This document shows, piece by piece, positions 1-10,376 of a stretch of 64,000 nucleotides of DNA. The notes below the pieces were generated by a model. It saw nothing but the letters and a program-made list of their open reading frames with translations, was not told the DNA's origin and did no database searches. Numbering within the stretch: the first letter of the stretch is position 1; each line of letters opens with the position of its first letter. Source of the stretch: Liopterus haemorrhoidalis (Eukaryota > Arthropoda > Insecta > Coleoptera > Dytiscidae); assembly GCA_963971575.1 (NCBI GenBank), contig OZ020622.1:10144279-10208278 (forward strand), written 5' to 3'. Position numbers and translations under genes: made by a program.

Positions 1-2003
1 ACATTCGTGTTTAATAGGGTGTGTTCTTTGTAATTTTAAAATTGTTTACCCTTTTCATTAGCAATTTATTTATATACCCGTTCTTCACACGTGATGAGTA
101 AATTTGTTATTTAATAACAGATTTACAAAATAGTTCATTAAAACGGGAATTCGTTAAGCAAGGTACGCCCATAAAAAGTATCGTATCATGAAAGTGGCAA
201 TATTATAACTGTTGGGCCCGCTAGGCGCCCAAAATTCTAATCCTTTAATTTTATTTAATTTAAATGATAGAACACAGTTTCTGTGTATTTCCTTATGTTT
301 TGGTCCCGCTAGGACCATCTATAAATTATTTATTGAACTTTTATGCAAAAAAAATACAATAGTTGACCGCATTCGACATGTCGCTAAATGCCATTAATTA
401 ATTAACCTGTTTAGTGATAACGTTTTTGAGCGCGAGAAAAAACCACATGTTTGTTTAACCTATAAAGTTTTTTCTTCTCGGCTTATATTCCATGTTTTTA
501 ATAATCCAAAATTTACAGTGATTATTAAACCCGCGTTTGTCAGCCTTACAACCTGACAAATTAATTCAGTGCAAACTTATAATTTTTGTGTGAAAACCAG
601 ATCAGCAGATATCATCTACCGAAGAGATATCCGTCATCAAAGAAGATCCAGAATTCGACAGGCCATGTACTCTCTGATCAGGCCAGCATATGAGTGGATT
701 GGGAGAAAAATAATGTTGACACTGGCAGTTAGCGGCTCTCACCATTTTATAAAAACACAAAAAGTTTATATATATATATATATTTCAAGACAGTTCTACT
801 AAATAAATTATAAATAAAAACCTAAGAAAATTTTATACTGATTTATATAAAATTTAAGGTGATGAGTATTTGTATTATTGTTAATAAATAGCAATTAAAT
901 AGAATAAAAATATAATTTTAGGTATATTTAATTAAAAATAGAAAAACAAATTGCTATAATAATATAATAATTAATAAAATTGGAGGTTATATCTGTTTTT
1001 AAAAACGGCTGGACGTATTTTAACGAAATTTGGTTCAATAGAGTAGAACCAGGATCAAATATAGGCATGGTATCTCAACATTTTCTTTCTTATGGGGTGT
1101 TTCTGGGTTAAAACTGGTACTTAAATCCTTTATAAACTATCTTAACAGAAAAAACTATACAATAAAAATTGTTTATAAGAAAACAAATCTTATTCTATGC
1201 CTTTTCCAATTTTATGAATATTAGGGTAGTTACGGGGGAAACCCTAAAACTAAAATATTGAAATATTTCACTAATTATTCTCTTCATATCAAAAATAAAC
1301 GTAAGAAAATTTATTTAGAACAAAGAAACGTTCCTTTCGAAGAAAAAATAAATTAAAACAAGTAGAAAATCAAAAAATTAAATGATATTTTTATATATAT
1401 AGCCAAAAATCAAACTTCACGTGTTTATAACATATACTATAAACAAAGACTGACGACCCGTTAGCATGCGGATGACGCGTACCCTCTCTATTTACCCCCA
1501 CCACTACAAGTTACGGGTCAACCTTATACTTTAAAAACCTTTGTCGCGAATAACTAACTTGTCTACTGGACTCCACAGTTCTGGAATAATCACAAAAGAC
1601 TGCAAATATAAGATACCTGGAAAACCCTGACAGTGGATAAGGACTAATGTGAGGGAGGCAAAAAGTTAACTTGACTATCAGACATCACGTAAAAACAATT
1701 TTGTTATACCACAAGTTTAACAGAGAATTTTGTTACAAACTTATGTCTCTAGAGCAGAAAGTTCTTAGGACGTTCCAGAGAATCTAATTCGTTGAGTATT
1801 TTATTCATGAATAGGTACAAATATAAGTTTACAAACTTTGAACATGTGTTAGACACTAAGATCATGGCCACGTGTGTAGCAAATTTAACATAATTATTTA
1901 TTCAAATTAATTTTCTACGAATTGGAAAGGTTATATCTACATGTTTATTTCATTTTATTTCTACCTTTATTCCACGCCTAAGGTGTAGATTTGTATTATT
2001 ATT
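1..2003. other. AT-rich region, no gene seen
   Basis: No convincing coding sequence on either strand. It holds two small hairpins at 212-232 and 301-317 that share the loop CGCTA, a (TA)n run near 766-784, and around 990-1130 a stretch that reads like the degenerate non-coding end of a dispersed insect repeat. Short open frames at 212-397 and 569-802 show no recognisable protein pattern. Confidence 0.6.
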
Positions 2004-2406
2004 ATTAGTTATTGCTTTTATAGCAACCTTTGGGTATTTTTTTTTTTTTTCGAAATATTTCTCTGTTGTGAAATATTCGCAAAAATCTTAAAACCAACAC
2101 AAGTAAACTCCCATTCCTAGTTAACCGATTTCTACTAAAAGTTGACCAATTTGTGCCATTGATGTCAAAAGCTTAAATATGAAGTTTCATAAAAATCCTT
2201 ATAGCCGAATTTGATCTGCACGTGTACACGGACCGACAGACTGACCGGCAGACAGACAGACAGACAGACAGACCAACAGACATCATGCTTAAAATAGTCC
2301 AAACGTTATGTAGGGACTTCAATACGTGGAGATCCATCGAAATCTCGAAATGTCAAAATCGGTTTGATCACAATATCTCCCTTATATATGTTGGCGTTCG
2401 GTAAAA
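2004..2406 (+). repeat. Dispersed repeat X, copy 1, with (GACA)n core
   Basis: About 400 bp aligning by eye with 11889-12304. Shared landmarks are TTAGTTATTGC at the left end, the block CGCAAAAATCTTAAAA, a (GACA)n run at the same internal position (about 2230-2275 here), the block GGAGATCCATCGAAATCTCG and the right end CGGTAAAAA. No TIRs or coding sequence are visible, so the class is unknown. It resembles microsatellite-anchored interspersed repeats of insects. Confidence 0.75.
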
Positions 2407-2629
2407 ACAAATGTATTTCAGTATAGGACAGACCGTTCGGCTAGACTATGATTAATCGTTCCTGTCCGTTCCAAACATTTTAATGTGGAAATACATGATT
2501 TTATACATTTGACTATAATATTGGACTGAGGGTGATTGGATTACCAATCGAAAAGTCTCGATAATTTTTATAATAAATATATGACGATTATGAAATAAGA
2601 ATTTTATTCAATACCTATATAATAAATAA

Positions 2630-2815
2630 TGAAAAGTAGATCGCAATGTGAATCAGAAACCGTTATTGTGGTGGCATTTGCAAAAGCCACAAGTTCCGAA
2701 CTCATAGCATCTCCCACCACATCGTTAACACATAAAATACATAGGAGTGACCCTAATACAGTTCCTTGCGGAACTCCTTATGTTACAAAAAAAGACAAAA
2801 AAGTTGAAATATCGT
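2630..2815 (-). pseudogene. LINE reverse-transcriptase relic (motif B and catalytic region)
   Basis: Read on the minus strand the segment gives GVPQGTVLGSLLCILCVND followed about 20 residues later by ELVAFANATTITVSDS. This is the non-LTR RT pattern GxPQGSxLGPLLFxxYIND ... FADD, with the catalytic FADD decayed to FANA. Only about 60 codons survive and no 5' or 3' end is visible. The plus-strand open frame over the same bases is its shadow. The clade is probably Jockey/R1-like; the exact family cannot be set from so short a piece. Confidence 0.75.
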
Positions 2816-3611
2816 AAACAAAATTAATTGAGCTAAAAGAATACTATTTTGAAAAATAGATTGCATTCTAGCAAAAAAATAACGACCATAAAAAACGTAT
2901 TCGAAAAAAAAAATATTTGCTTAGTATGTGGTTCCAGTTTCTTATTAAATTCGAATCACAATTAAAGAATTATTTTTCATTTTTTTATTATTGAAATTAT
3001 TATTTTTCGCATGGTTTTGTTCTTATTTGAGGATGACATAACAGATGCATAATTTATTAATTTTTTATGTTACGATAGTGCTTTTATGTGGGTTGTGTAG
3101 ATCTCATTATAGTGATTTTTAAATGCGGAAAAATTTTGCGAAAGTTCTAAAAGTTTCTTAACTTGCTGTTTTCAATTAAGTAATTCCGGAGGCAAATTGT
3201 TGGATTTTAAATTTTGTTTGAGTTTCTTTAACGGGAAGTATTGCAGAAATATTTTCTTGAAAAGAGTTATGAAGGTGTTATATGATTGTTCCGGACAGAA
3301 GTGGGCGTAGAAAGCATTCCAATTACAGCAATTTAGGCAATATTGGAATTGTTTCATATTTTTGTGACAATATACTCTCTTAAAGGACTTATTGTTGCCT
3401 TCATTGAGTACTTTCAGGTAGCTATCTTATTTTGTAATTTGAGAATATTTGAAAGTTGACATTTCAAGTCGTCATTTTGCTCTTGTATAATTATTTTATG
3501 GCTCGTGTTCGGATTATTCGGTAATTTGTTAATGTTTTGAGTAGTTCTTCACTCTTTTCACTTTTAAATAAAATCATGTTACTTTCAAGTCTTTAAAGAG
3601 AATACAAATCA
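2816..3611. other. AT-rich intergenic region, nothing recognised
   Basis: Homopolymer-rich sequence. A 61-codon minus-strand open frame at 3172-3357 is rich in F, K and N, as expected of AT-rich noise, and shows no domain pattern. Confidence 0.5.
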
Positions 3612-3669
3612 TACGAGGGTTGCCTTTTATATTTCGGAATTTGAGATCAAAACAATTATTTATCACCAA

Positions 3670-4156
3670 AAGCGGCTTTATTGTTTTACAAAATATTCTC
3701 CATGAAGATCAATACACTTTTGCATGCTGTTGAACCAATTTTTGAAGCACTCCACTCCGATTGAGGTTTTTTCCACTGCGATTGTCAAATTATGTGGGAT
3801 CCAATGCAAATCTCTTTGGCCAAATGTTCATGCAATAGTGAATGTATGCTGGTCCTACCAATGCCCAAGGATACCTCAATCTCACGATAAGTCACAGGAC
3901 GATCTTGCAGTATCAGTTCACGCACAGCATCAATGTTTTCTGGTAAAACAACCGATTTTGGACGATCTTTACGAAATTCGTCCTTAAGCGAACTACGGCC
4001 ACTATTGAAGTCGGCAAACCATCGATGAACAATAGTTCTTGATGGTGCTTCGTCGCCAAATGTTGAATTAAGTTCATCAATGCACTGTTGTTGGGTTAAT
4101 CCACGTTGAAATTTGTAAGAAATAATCGCTCAAAAATGTTCACGATTTAATTCCAT
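3670..4156 (-). pseudogene. mariner transposase, N-terminal HTH part, internally deleted
   Basis: From the ATG at 4154-4156 the minus strand reads MELNREHFEAI then RGLTQQQCIDELNSTFGDEA, RTIVHRWFADFNSGRSSLKD and, after in-frame breaks, ENIDAVRELILQDRPVTYRE, EVSLGIGRTSIHSLLHEHLA. This is the paired HTH DNA-binding half of a mellifera-type mariner transposase. The catalytic DD34D core is absent: sequence jumps to the last codons and the TIR near 3670-3780. The piece is non-functional; the open frame on the plus strand at 3724-3987 is its shadow. Confidence 0.85.
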
Positions 4157-4294
4157 TTTTAGGCGAGATGAATTTTTTGAAGTTACTGTAAACAACACAA
4201 ATAGTGCTACTGCGTCAATACGTTCTGAGTACGTATACCGTTAAAATGTCAAACTGTACGATAGAAGCGTCAGTTGCCAGATGACAGCACTAGT

Positions 4295-6205
4295 CAGGGG
4301 CGGCTCAAGACGGTATGCAGGCGATATGCCGCATCGGGACGCCAAGATCAAGGGGCGCCGAATCGAAGAAAAAATTTATAGCCTATTACAATATCAAAAT
4401 AGCTTTAATTAAAATAATATTAATTTTTGTAATAAGTATTGTGACCTTTAATTAAATGTAGCAAAAACTATTTATATTTACTGGGCGGCACTTCAGGCTT
4501 CTAGTAAAAGGGGAAGCCATGCAAGTAAATTTAGAAAAAAATACCTTTTTTACTGGGCAGCACTTCAGGCTTCTAGTAAAAGGGGACGCCATGCAAGGAA
4601 ATTTAGAAAAAAATACCTTTTTTACTGGGCAGCACTTCAGGCTTCTAGTAAAAGGGGACGCTATGCAAGGAAATTTAGAAAAAAATAACTTTTTATTGAG
4701 CAGCACTTCGGGCTTCTAGTAAAAGAGGGCACCATGCAAGGAGATTTAGAAAAAACTACTTTTTTTACTAGGCAGCACTTCAGGCTTCTAGTAAAGGGGG
4801 TGGGGGCAAAAAGAAATTTAGAAAAAAATTAATTTTTTTACTGGCAGGAACTTCAGGCTTCCAGTAAAAGATGGGGGGGGGGCAAAACGGAAATTTTGCT
4901 CGATATTATGTTGACAGTTATTACATTATTGTGATTTTTTTTTGTTATTACTTTATAGTAAAAAGTATATTTTGATCTAATCCTAGCTTTCGATATGTTA
5001 TTTTTTTATAACAATGTTTTTTGTTACTATACCAAAGATGTAAATTTTGTTTTTTACAAGACTCAGAAAATATTTAATATTATATTAAAAATTGTAATTA
5101 AATATCATTATTTCATTTTATAATAGTTATCAAAAAATTTAGGTTAATGTTCCATATAAGTCCACCAGGCATAACTCGTCAGACAGAACGTGTATGCTAG
5201 TTGGAATGAGATTTGGTCTTGACGAAGCGCCGCCTCTTTCTTTCAAAACATAACATTTACGATTCTGAAATCTAAATAAGTACTTGATAGTTATACGTTT
5301 TGAAATCCAAGCAATTATTTAATAAGTGTTTGTTAACATTTAGCTCGTATTAAGGTTTTTAACTTGAATAACGAATTTTCAGTATTTATACGCTTAAAGT
5401 CATATTTAAATAGTTTGAATGAGATTTATAGTATACATATGTTGAAAAAACTAACTTTATTAAAATAGAGAATCCTCAAATTATCAATATATTCCGACCT
5501 ACCAATTTTATGTCTAAAATAGGACATTCCGTTTTTCATCGCATTCATACATACCAAATTATGTAAATGTATTAAAAATGTATAAAGCATTTATATATCT
5601 TCACTATATGCAAACAAACAATGATAAAACTAGTAGGCAAATCCAGAGCCGTGAAAATCGCCACGAAATACCTTTTTATATAAAATTATCCATCCTTTTT
5701 ATAACTCTTTGAAGTTGAACGCGATAAAATTTAGCTATCACATTTTGGGTTTAAAATCATATAAAATTATATAAATCAGGGGTCTGGGAACTTTTTGGGA
5801 CATTTACATTCAGACACAATCAGACCCTCATTCATACACCACCTTAACACCTCTTTCATATCCTTACTCTCCATATTACTTAAAAAAATGAAATAATTAT
5901 CAGCCATTTTCCAAGTTTCAGGAACTAACTATGTAAATAACACCTGTGTAGACACCGTCCTCCCTTGATTCTAAATTGCACAAAAGTTGTGTCTGATTAC
6001 ACCGAGCACATATGCAAGAATGATTACTATTGGTTCCCCACTCTTCCATATATTCTATTCTAAACATACAGCCTAGTTCTAATTTGACTTGGTGGACTTA
6101 TACGGAACATTAACCAAAATTGGTTTATTTAAAAAAATGTGGGGGGGGGCGCCTAACCTTATGTTGCACCGAGGCGCCAGGTACCCCTAAGGGGTACCGG
6201 CTCTG
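4295..6205. mobile_element. Non-autonomous hAT transposon with perfect 8-bp TSD, inside mariner
   Basis: The ends are CAGGGGCGGCTC and CCGGCTCTG (inverted: CAGAGCCGG). Both are flanked by the identical octamer GCACTAGT (4287-4294 and 6206-6213), the target duplication diagnostic of hAT. The 1.9-kb body shows no transposase coding. GC-rich ends with GGGGCGCC are typical of hAT MITEs. It carries a 72-bp minisatellite at its left side. Because it splits the mariner of 3612-6250, it inserted later. Confidence 0.9.
4470..4880 (+). repeat. 72-bp minisatellite, about six copies, inside the hAT
   Basis: The landmark CTTCAGGCTTCTAGTAAAA recurs at 4491, 4563, 4635, 4706, 4778 and 4851, spacings of 71-73 bp. 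Copies 2 and 3 are nearly identical, while the outer copies have diverged, including expansion of a G run in the last two. The two overlapping open frames on opposite strands in this stretch are produced by the repeat and are not genes. Confidence 0.95.
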
Positions 6206-6551
6206 GCACTAGTTTAGCCCAATCCCGGAATATAAGAGGCAACCCTCGTATTTCCTGGACTATTTAACGATATCTGTATCTATTGCCAGTCGTGAACGAT
6301 CTTTTAATAAATTAATATTAATTTTAACAGGAAATGGTTAATACTGATCTACAGTTGAAGTATTCAAACCATGTATCATGGAACTCCAGGGGATCCATGA
6401 GAATCATTTATAAATTCCGTGGAATTAATATGAATTCATGAATATAAAAATCATATCCTGTATTTCCGACTGGCAGATGTCTTAACTTGAAGATCATTTT
6501 TAGAATTTCATACATGTAAGTACGGAAGTGTTTAAATCGTCACTGTCATAC

Positions 6552-6711
6552 CTTTCTTGGCAAATAGGGTATCTGATGCTTCCCAAGAAATTTGACGTAC
6601 ATTTCTATATTTTTCTTCATTCAACTTTGAATCCCATTTCGCCTGAGCACTCACGTTAATGGGTACTACAGGTCCAGGAGCTGTTATCTTGTTTAGGGAT
6701 GCGATACGCAT
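6552..6711 (-). CDS. Candidate host coding exon (unidentified), 53 codons plus 1 nt
   Basis: The minus strand opens with ATG at 6709-6711 and reads MRIASLNKITAPGPVVPINV, then about 20 residues on ends ISWEASDTLFAKK before AAAG/GTATGA, a plausible 5' splice site at 6551. An in-frame TAG lies directly before the ATG, so it is either the first coding exon or an exon starting after that AG. The amino-acid composition is unlike the AT-rich noise around it: no F/K/N bias and a Pro/Gly-rich segment. I do not recognise the protein. No partner exon is evident nearby, so a fragment of an unknown transposon remains possible. Confidence 0.4.
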
Positions 6712-6967
6712 CTACTTCGTTTAAGTTAACAAGTTTTTATGATTTTTTAAAATTACGTACGCTTAAAGTAATATTAGTACAATTATGTTTAGAATCAAGT
6801 GTTCGATAGATCTTGTTTGTTGCTTTGTCAAAAGGTGATTACTGAAATTTAAATTGATGAAAAAAAAAAACATTCATTTCTATGTTTTTCTGAACCCTAT
6901 TTCCCAGAGGGGTTGATCAGAAAATTGAAAAAAATCTCAATAATGTACAATGATGGAAACCGGAATA

Positions 6968-7847
6968 CAGTCTGTATAATAAGACGTCCTTGTTGATTTT
7001 TGGTGAACTATAAGAAAGAAAAGGAAAAACTAAAAATAATTTAAAAATTTACTGTAAATATTATTACGCTACTACCTAATAATTGGTCCAATCTCCATTA
7101 TTATCAATTATTGCTTGACATCTTTTCGGTACACTTTCTACCAGCTTTTCGGCATACTTTGGCTGTGATCTCCATATCTGCCGTATTTGACGAGTTAGCT
7201 GATCCAAATTTTGAACGTTTTTTTGTTCAAAGCTTATTATTTCATGTACCCCTTATGTAAAAACTAGATTCATCAGAGAAAACCACATCACTCCAATCGC
7301 GGTCTAAATTTTTCTTGGCCCAAGCGAGTAGTTTTTCGACATTGTTTCACCGATAAAAATGGTTTCTGTTTGATGCCTCTGAATTTAATACCATTTTCAA
7401 TTAAACGACTTCTCAGGGTCATTAACTTAATGTTCTTTTTTAACAAAATTGCCTGATATATATATAAAGATAACATAGGATTATTTTTAAAAACGTTAAA
7501 CATCACTTTATCTTGATTTTTAGTGGTCACGTTTTTTAATCCACGATTAGGTAAATCGTCAACATTTTTATTAATTTTATAACGTTTCACCCAATACTTA
7601 ACAAAGACTTGTGCATATATTTTGCTGCATTTGAAAAGGACATTTTTGGCCATTTTGGGTGGATACATAAAAATACCGCTTCAAAGCGTTTTGCATAAAT
7701 AGACACTGAAAGACAAAACATTAACAAAACCATTTTTATAATCGGGCGTATTAGGTCTTGATGTTTTTGTTATGTTTGAACCTGTTTATTATTTGTGCAC
7801 ATGCTTGATCCTGAGTCATAAGCATGTATGTCTTATTATACAGACTG
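6968..7847 (-). mobile_element. Tc1-like transposon, internally deleted
   Basis: The TIRs CAGTCTGTATAATAAGAC (left) and its inverse ending CAGACTG (right) are each flanked by TA (6966-6967 and 7848-7849). At 880 bp it is roughly half the length of an intact Tc1 element. Both the N-terminal and the C-terminal coding parts of the transposase remain on the minus strand. Confidence 0.85.
7076..7668 (-). pseudogene. Tc1-like transposase, deleted and frameshifted
   Basis: The N-terminal part (7288-7668) reads YWVKRYKINKNVDDLPNRG, later LKNVTTKNQDKVMFNVFKNN and GIKFRGIKQKPFLSVKQC, matching the second HTH and the linker ahead of the catalytic domain in Tc1 transposases. It then meets a stop. A separate piece (7076-7220) reads LTRQIRQIWRSQPKYAEKLV, then ESVPKRCQAIIDNNGDWTNY and a stop, the usual Tc1 C-terminus. 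The DDE core between them is deleted, so the protein cannot be active. Confidence 0.8.
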
Positions 7848-7849
7848 TA

Positions 7850-9290
7850 GTTTAATAAGAATTTTAGATTAGATTAATTTTTCGAAAAATACAGAATATT
7901 TAGAGAAATTTTTTTTTGGTATCAGAAACAAGTTCTTCAAATGTTGATCAAGGAACAGAAAGAAGATTTTTAAAATTTTATTATTTTAACAGGATTTTTT
8001 CCAAAAATGTACTAAAACAAGAACTGTGACGCACCCTTTAACAGAAAGGGGTTAAACTAAAATTCCGAAAAAATTCATGTGGTTATTGATCTAAACCAGA
8101 AACGTACGAGAGGAATTTTTTATTTGTTTTTTGGAAAAATCACTTATACATTGTTTTGTTTATAGGTCCATCACTGCTGTTTCGACATCCGATGTGCTGT
8201 CCTTCTTGTAAGTAGTTTTTCAGTATTTATTCTGATGACAGTATTAGGATGATAGAATATAAAAAACTAGAGATCAGTGGGAAAATCTTCAAACAACGAA
8301 GAACACATTCAACGTCGATATGTGCTTTGAAAATCTACAGAGTTCTTCTTGAATGTGCTTTTTCATGGTTATAGAGTTCAGTAAGCGAGACACAACAATT
8401 TTCCAGAACACACAGCACAGTTACCTTTCAGATAACTCAGATATACGATAAAAGCCTGGGTGCTATTCTCAAATCTCATGAAAATATAGCATATAAGAAA
8501 AATAGCATGGTGTTTGTCTTTCCTAAAACTATATTCTCGATTTAAACCCGATAATTGGTGTGACATTTCTCGCATACGATAAATTTTAAATGCCATGCAT
8601 CCTGACAACACTGTAAAACAAAAATAAACAAGGTCCATTGATTTGGGTGGAAAAAAACGCAGCATGAGTGCAAAATGTAGTAAGGGATGCATACATTCCA
8701 CCACTCGAGAATTTTTTATAAATTGAAATTTTATGTTATGAAACGTTTCAAAAAATATCACAGTTATGTCCAGCAGCGAACTAGGGCATGAATTAGGTTT
8801 TGGCACCTGCAATACCATCGGAATTTGCCTGTGTTGCCAAATGGCCAGCCTCCTCCTGATGATTTTCTTTACATAGATCCATCTAGTATAGTCGGATTGC
8901 TGATAGGTGACTGTTCGTTGCTACAAGTATCGATATACAATAATATATGCCTGCTCTGTCTATATCATTATAATTATATGCATACCCATAGTAACGTATA
9001 GTGACGCAAGTTGACAACTAACCTTCCAAATTATTTTAATAAAAAACAAAGCATTAGAAAAAACGGCATGATTCATAGATATCTTTACTAATTAGAGCAC
9101 GAAAATAAATTCACAGCAGTACTCAAACAAACAATATTATTAATATTAAGGTAATAATTATAAATAAGGAAAAACATAGACTCACACGTAAATTTTGGAT
9201 TAAAATTTGTTGTTTAATTAAATTAAATTTTTATGTTTATCCTAAGTACAAAGTAATAAAATATTAAGTCAAAATATATTTATTCATATA
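7850..9290. other. AT-rich region, one unassigned ORF, otherwise nothing recognised
   Basis: No repeat termini were recognised. The only noteworthy item is the 146-codon minus-strand frame at 8378-8818, listed separately. Confidence 0.5.
8378..8818 (-). CDS. Unidentified hydrophobic ORF, possible receptor fragment
   Basis: An open frame of 146 codons, long for chance in sequence this AT-rich, with hydrophobic stretches (MDLVYFCFTVLSGCMAF; FLICYIFMRF) separated by charged segments. The pattern HPLLHFALMLRFFPPK followed by a membrane-like stretch loosely recalls the N-terminal region of insect gustatory or odorant receptors, but there is no conserved signature to confirm it. No splice sites or neighbouring exons were identified. 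It may be a decayed receptor exon, part of an old transposon, or chance. Confidence 0.2.
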   Translation of the reverse strand: MVLQVPKPNSCPSSLLDITVIFFETFHNIKFQFIKNSRVVECMHPLLHFALMLRFFPPKSMDLVYFCFTVLSGCMAFKIYRMREMSHQLSGLNREYSFRKDKHHAIFLICYIFMRFENSTQAFIVYLSYLKGNCAVCSGKLLCLAY

Positions 9291-9450
9291 ATATATTGCT
9301 ACAAGTTGCTAACTGGCAAACAGCGGCATAGTGGTGACGGCATAGTGGAGACATCATTTTGGGACACTCGAAAACTTTCAAACGTCCATAACCGACCAGC
9401 TGAAAACTATTCCAGTATCCGAGTTCCAGCACTGCTATGAGGATTGGAAG

Positions 9451-10283
9451 TAGAGATGGCTCTTTCATGAACGAACCGGCTCACTGAGCCGGCTCAGTAC
9501 ACTGACCGAAGTGACACGGTTCACCAAATTGAAATGAGCCGGCTCACGGCTCACTGTATAGTTTCAAATTTCAAGGATACGATTGGTCGGGCGATTGTGA
9601 GCAGTGACCGGAGTGATCCGGATCTGGATCGATGTCATGTTGAACTTCGCGAGAACTCGGCTTGTAATGTATTATCATAAATTGTATTATTTATTGTCAT
9701 CAATTTGTAGGGCAGTTTATTTGAAACTAATAGGCTTAGTCTGTATTTTCTTACAACCATACTATATAAAAATATTAAAAATATTGCCCAAATCCCAGAT
9801 GTCCGATTTATAAGGGCAATAAACATCGCCATAAACTTAACACATCTGGTTTAAAATACAGTAGCTACATAAAGTGAATTGTTTGTTTCAAAAATGTTAG
9901 ATAAGAACCGGGGCTAAGCGACGTTCTACCTACGAGCGAACGACCGACAACTGACCGGGTTTAAGGAAGAGCCGGCTCTAAGCGACGTCTACCTACGAGC
10001 GAACGACCGACAACTGACCGGGTCTAAGCAAGAGCCGGCGCTAAGCGACGTTCTACCTACGAACGAACGACTGACCGACCTGTGTCTCGGGATCATGTTT
10101 ACAGTTCATATATTGCAAGAACCGGCTCTAAGCGACGTTCTACCTACGAACTAACGACCGACCTGTGTCTCGAAAACATGTTTACTTAACCAGATCACTG
10201 AGCCAGATCAATGAACCGGCTCAACAAACTGAATGACCTCCACTGATCCGGTTCCGCAAACTGAGCCGAAATTCCCATCTCTA
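9451..10283. mobile_element. hAT MITE with perfect 8-bp TSD, inside a mariner relic
   Basis: The ends TAGAGATGG and CCATCTCTA are perfect inverses, and both are flanked by ATTGGAAG (9443-9450; 10284-10291). The 833-bp body is non-coding. It contains many copies of GAGCCGGCTC-type palindromes near its left end, which may be subterminal transposase sites, and a GC-rich tandem array at 9904-10195. Confidence 0.9.
9904..10195 (+). repeat. Tandem array, ~64-bp units, in the hAT
   Basis: CTAAGCGACG recurs at 9914, 9977, 10041 and 10128. Each unit carries CTACCTACGA(G/A) and CGACCGAC. The first three units are 63-64 bp apart; the last follows after 87 bp. The array is markedly more GC-rich than the surroundings. 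Confidence 0.9.
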
Positions 10284-10376
10284 ATTGGAAGAACCATCTC
10301 CAGTGCTGATTGGCTTCCCAAGGAAGTTATTTTGAGGGAGACAATATTGAATTTATACACCTCGTCAGAATAAACT

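Larger units (their letters stand above)
3612..6250 (-). mobile_element. mariner element (mellifera-like clade), internally deleted and split by a hAT
   Basis: The TIR CGAGGGTTGCC(T) starts after a TA at 3612-3613; its inverted partner ends at a TA at 6249-6250, giving the TA target duplication of Tc1/mariner elements. Without the hAT inserted at 4295-6205 the element is only about 730 bp, so most of the transposase is deleted. It matches the copies at 36063-36784 and 39569-40228, so it is one of several deletion derivatives of the same clade. The intact TIRs make it potentially mobilisable in trans. Confidence 0.85.
9294..10376 (+). pseudogene. mariner transposase C-terminal relic split by a hAT
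   Basis: The plus strand reads TLENFQTSITDQLKTIPVSE and FQHCYEDWK up to 9450, and resumes at 10284 with the decayed end (CLASQGSYFEGDNIEF), a sequence almost the same as the mariner at 59107-60003. The hAT of 9451-10283 interrupts it with an 8-bp duplication. The TIR-like ACACCTCGT lies just after the coding end near 10360. Upstream mariner coding is missing or unrecognisable. Confidence 0.8.

Noticed and set aside
4452..4719. Two overlapping, internally repetitive ORFs on opposite strands
   Set aside because: They arise from the 72-bp minisatellite, whose unit length is divisible by three.
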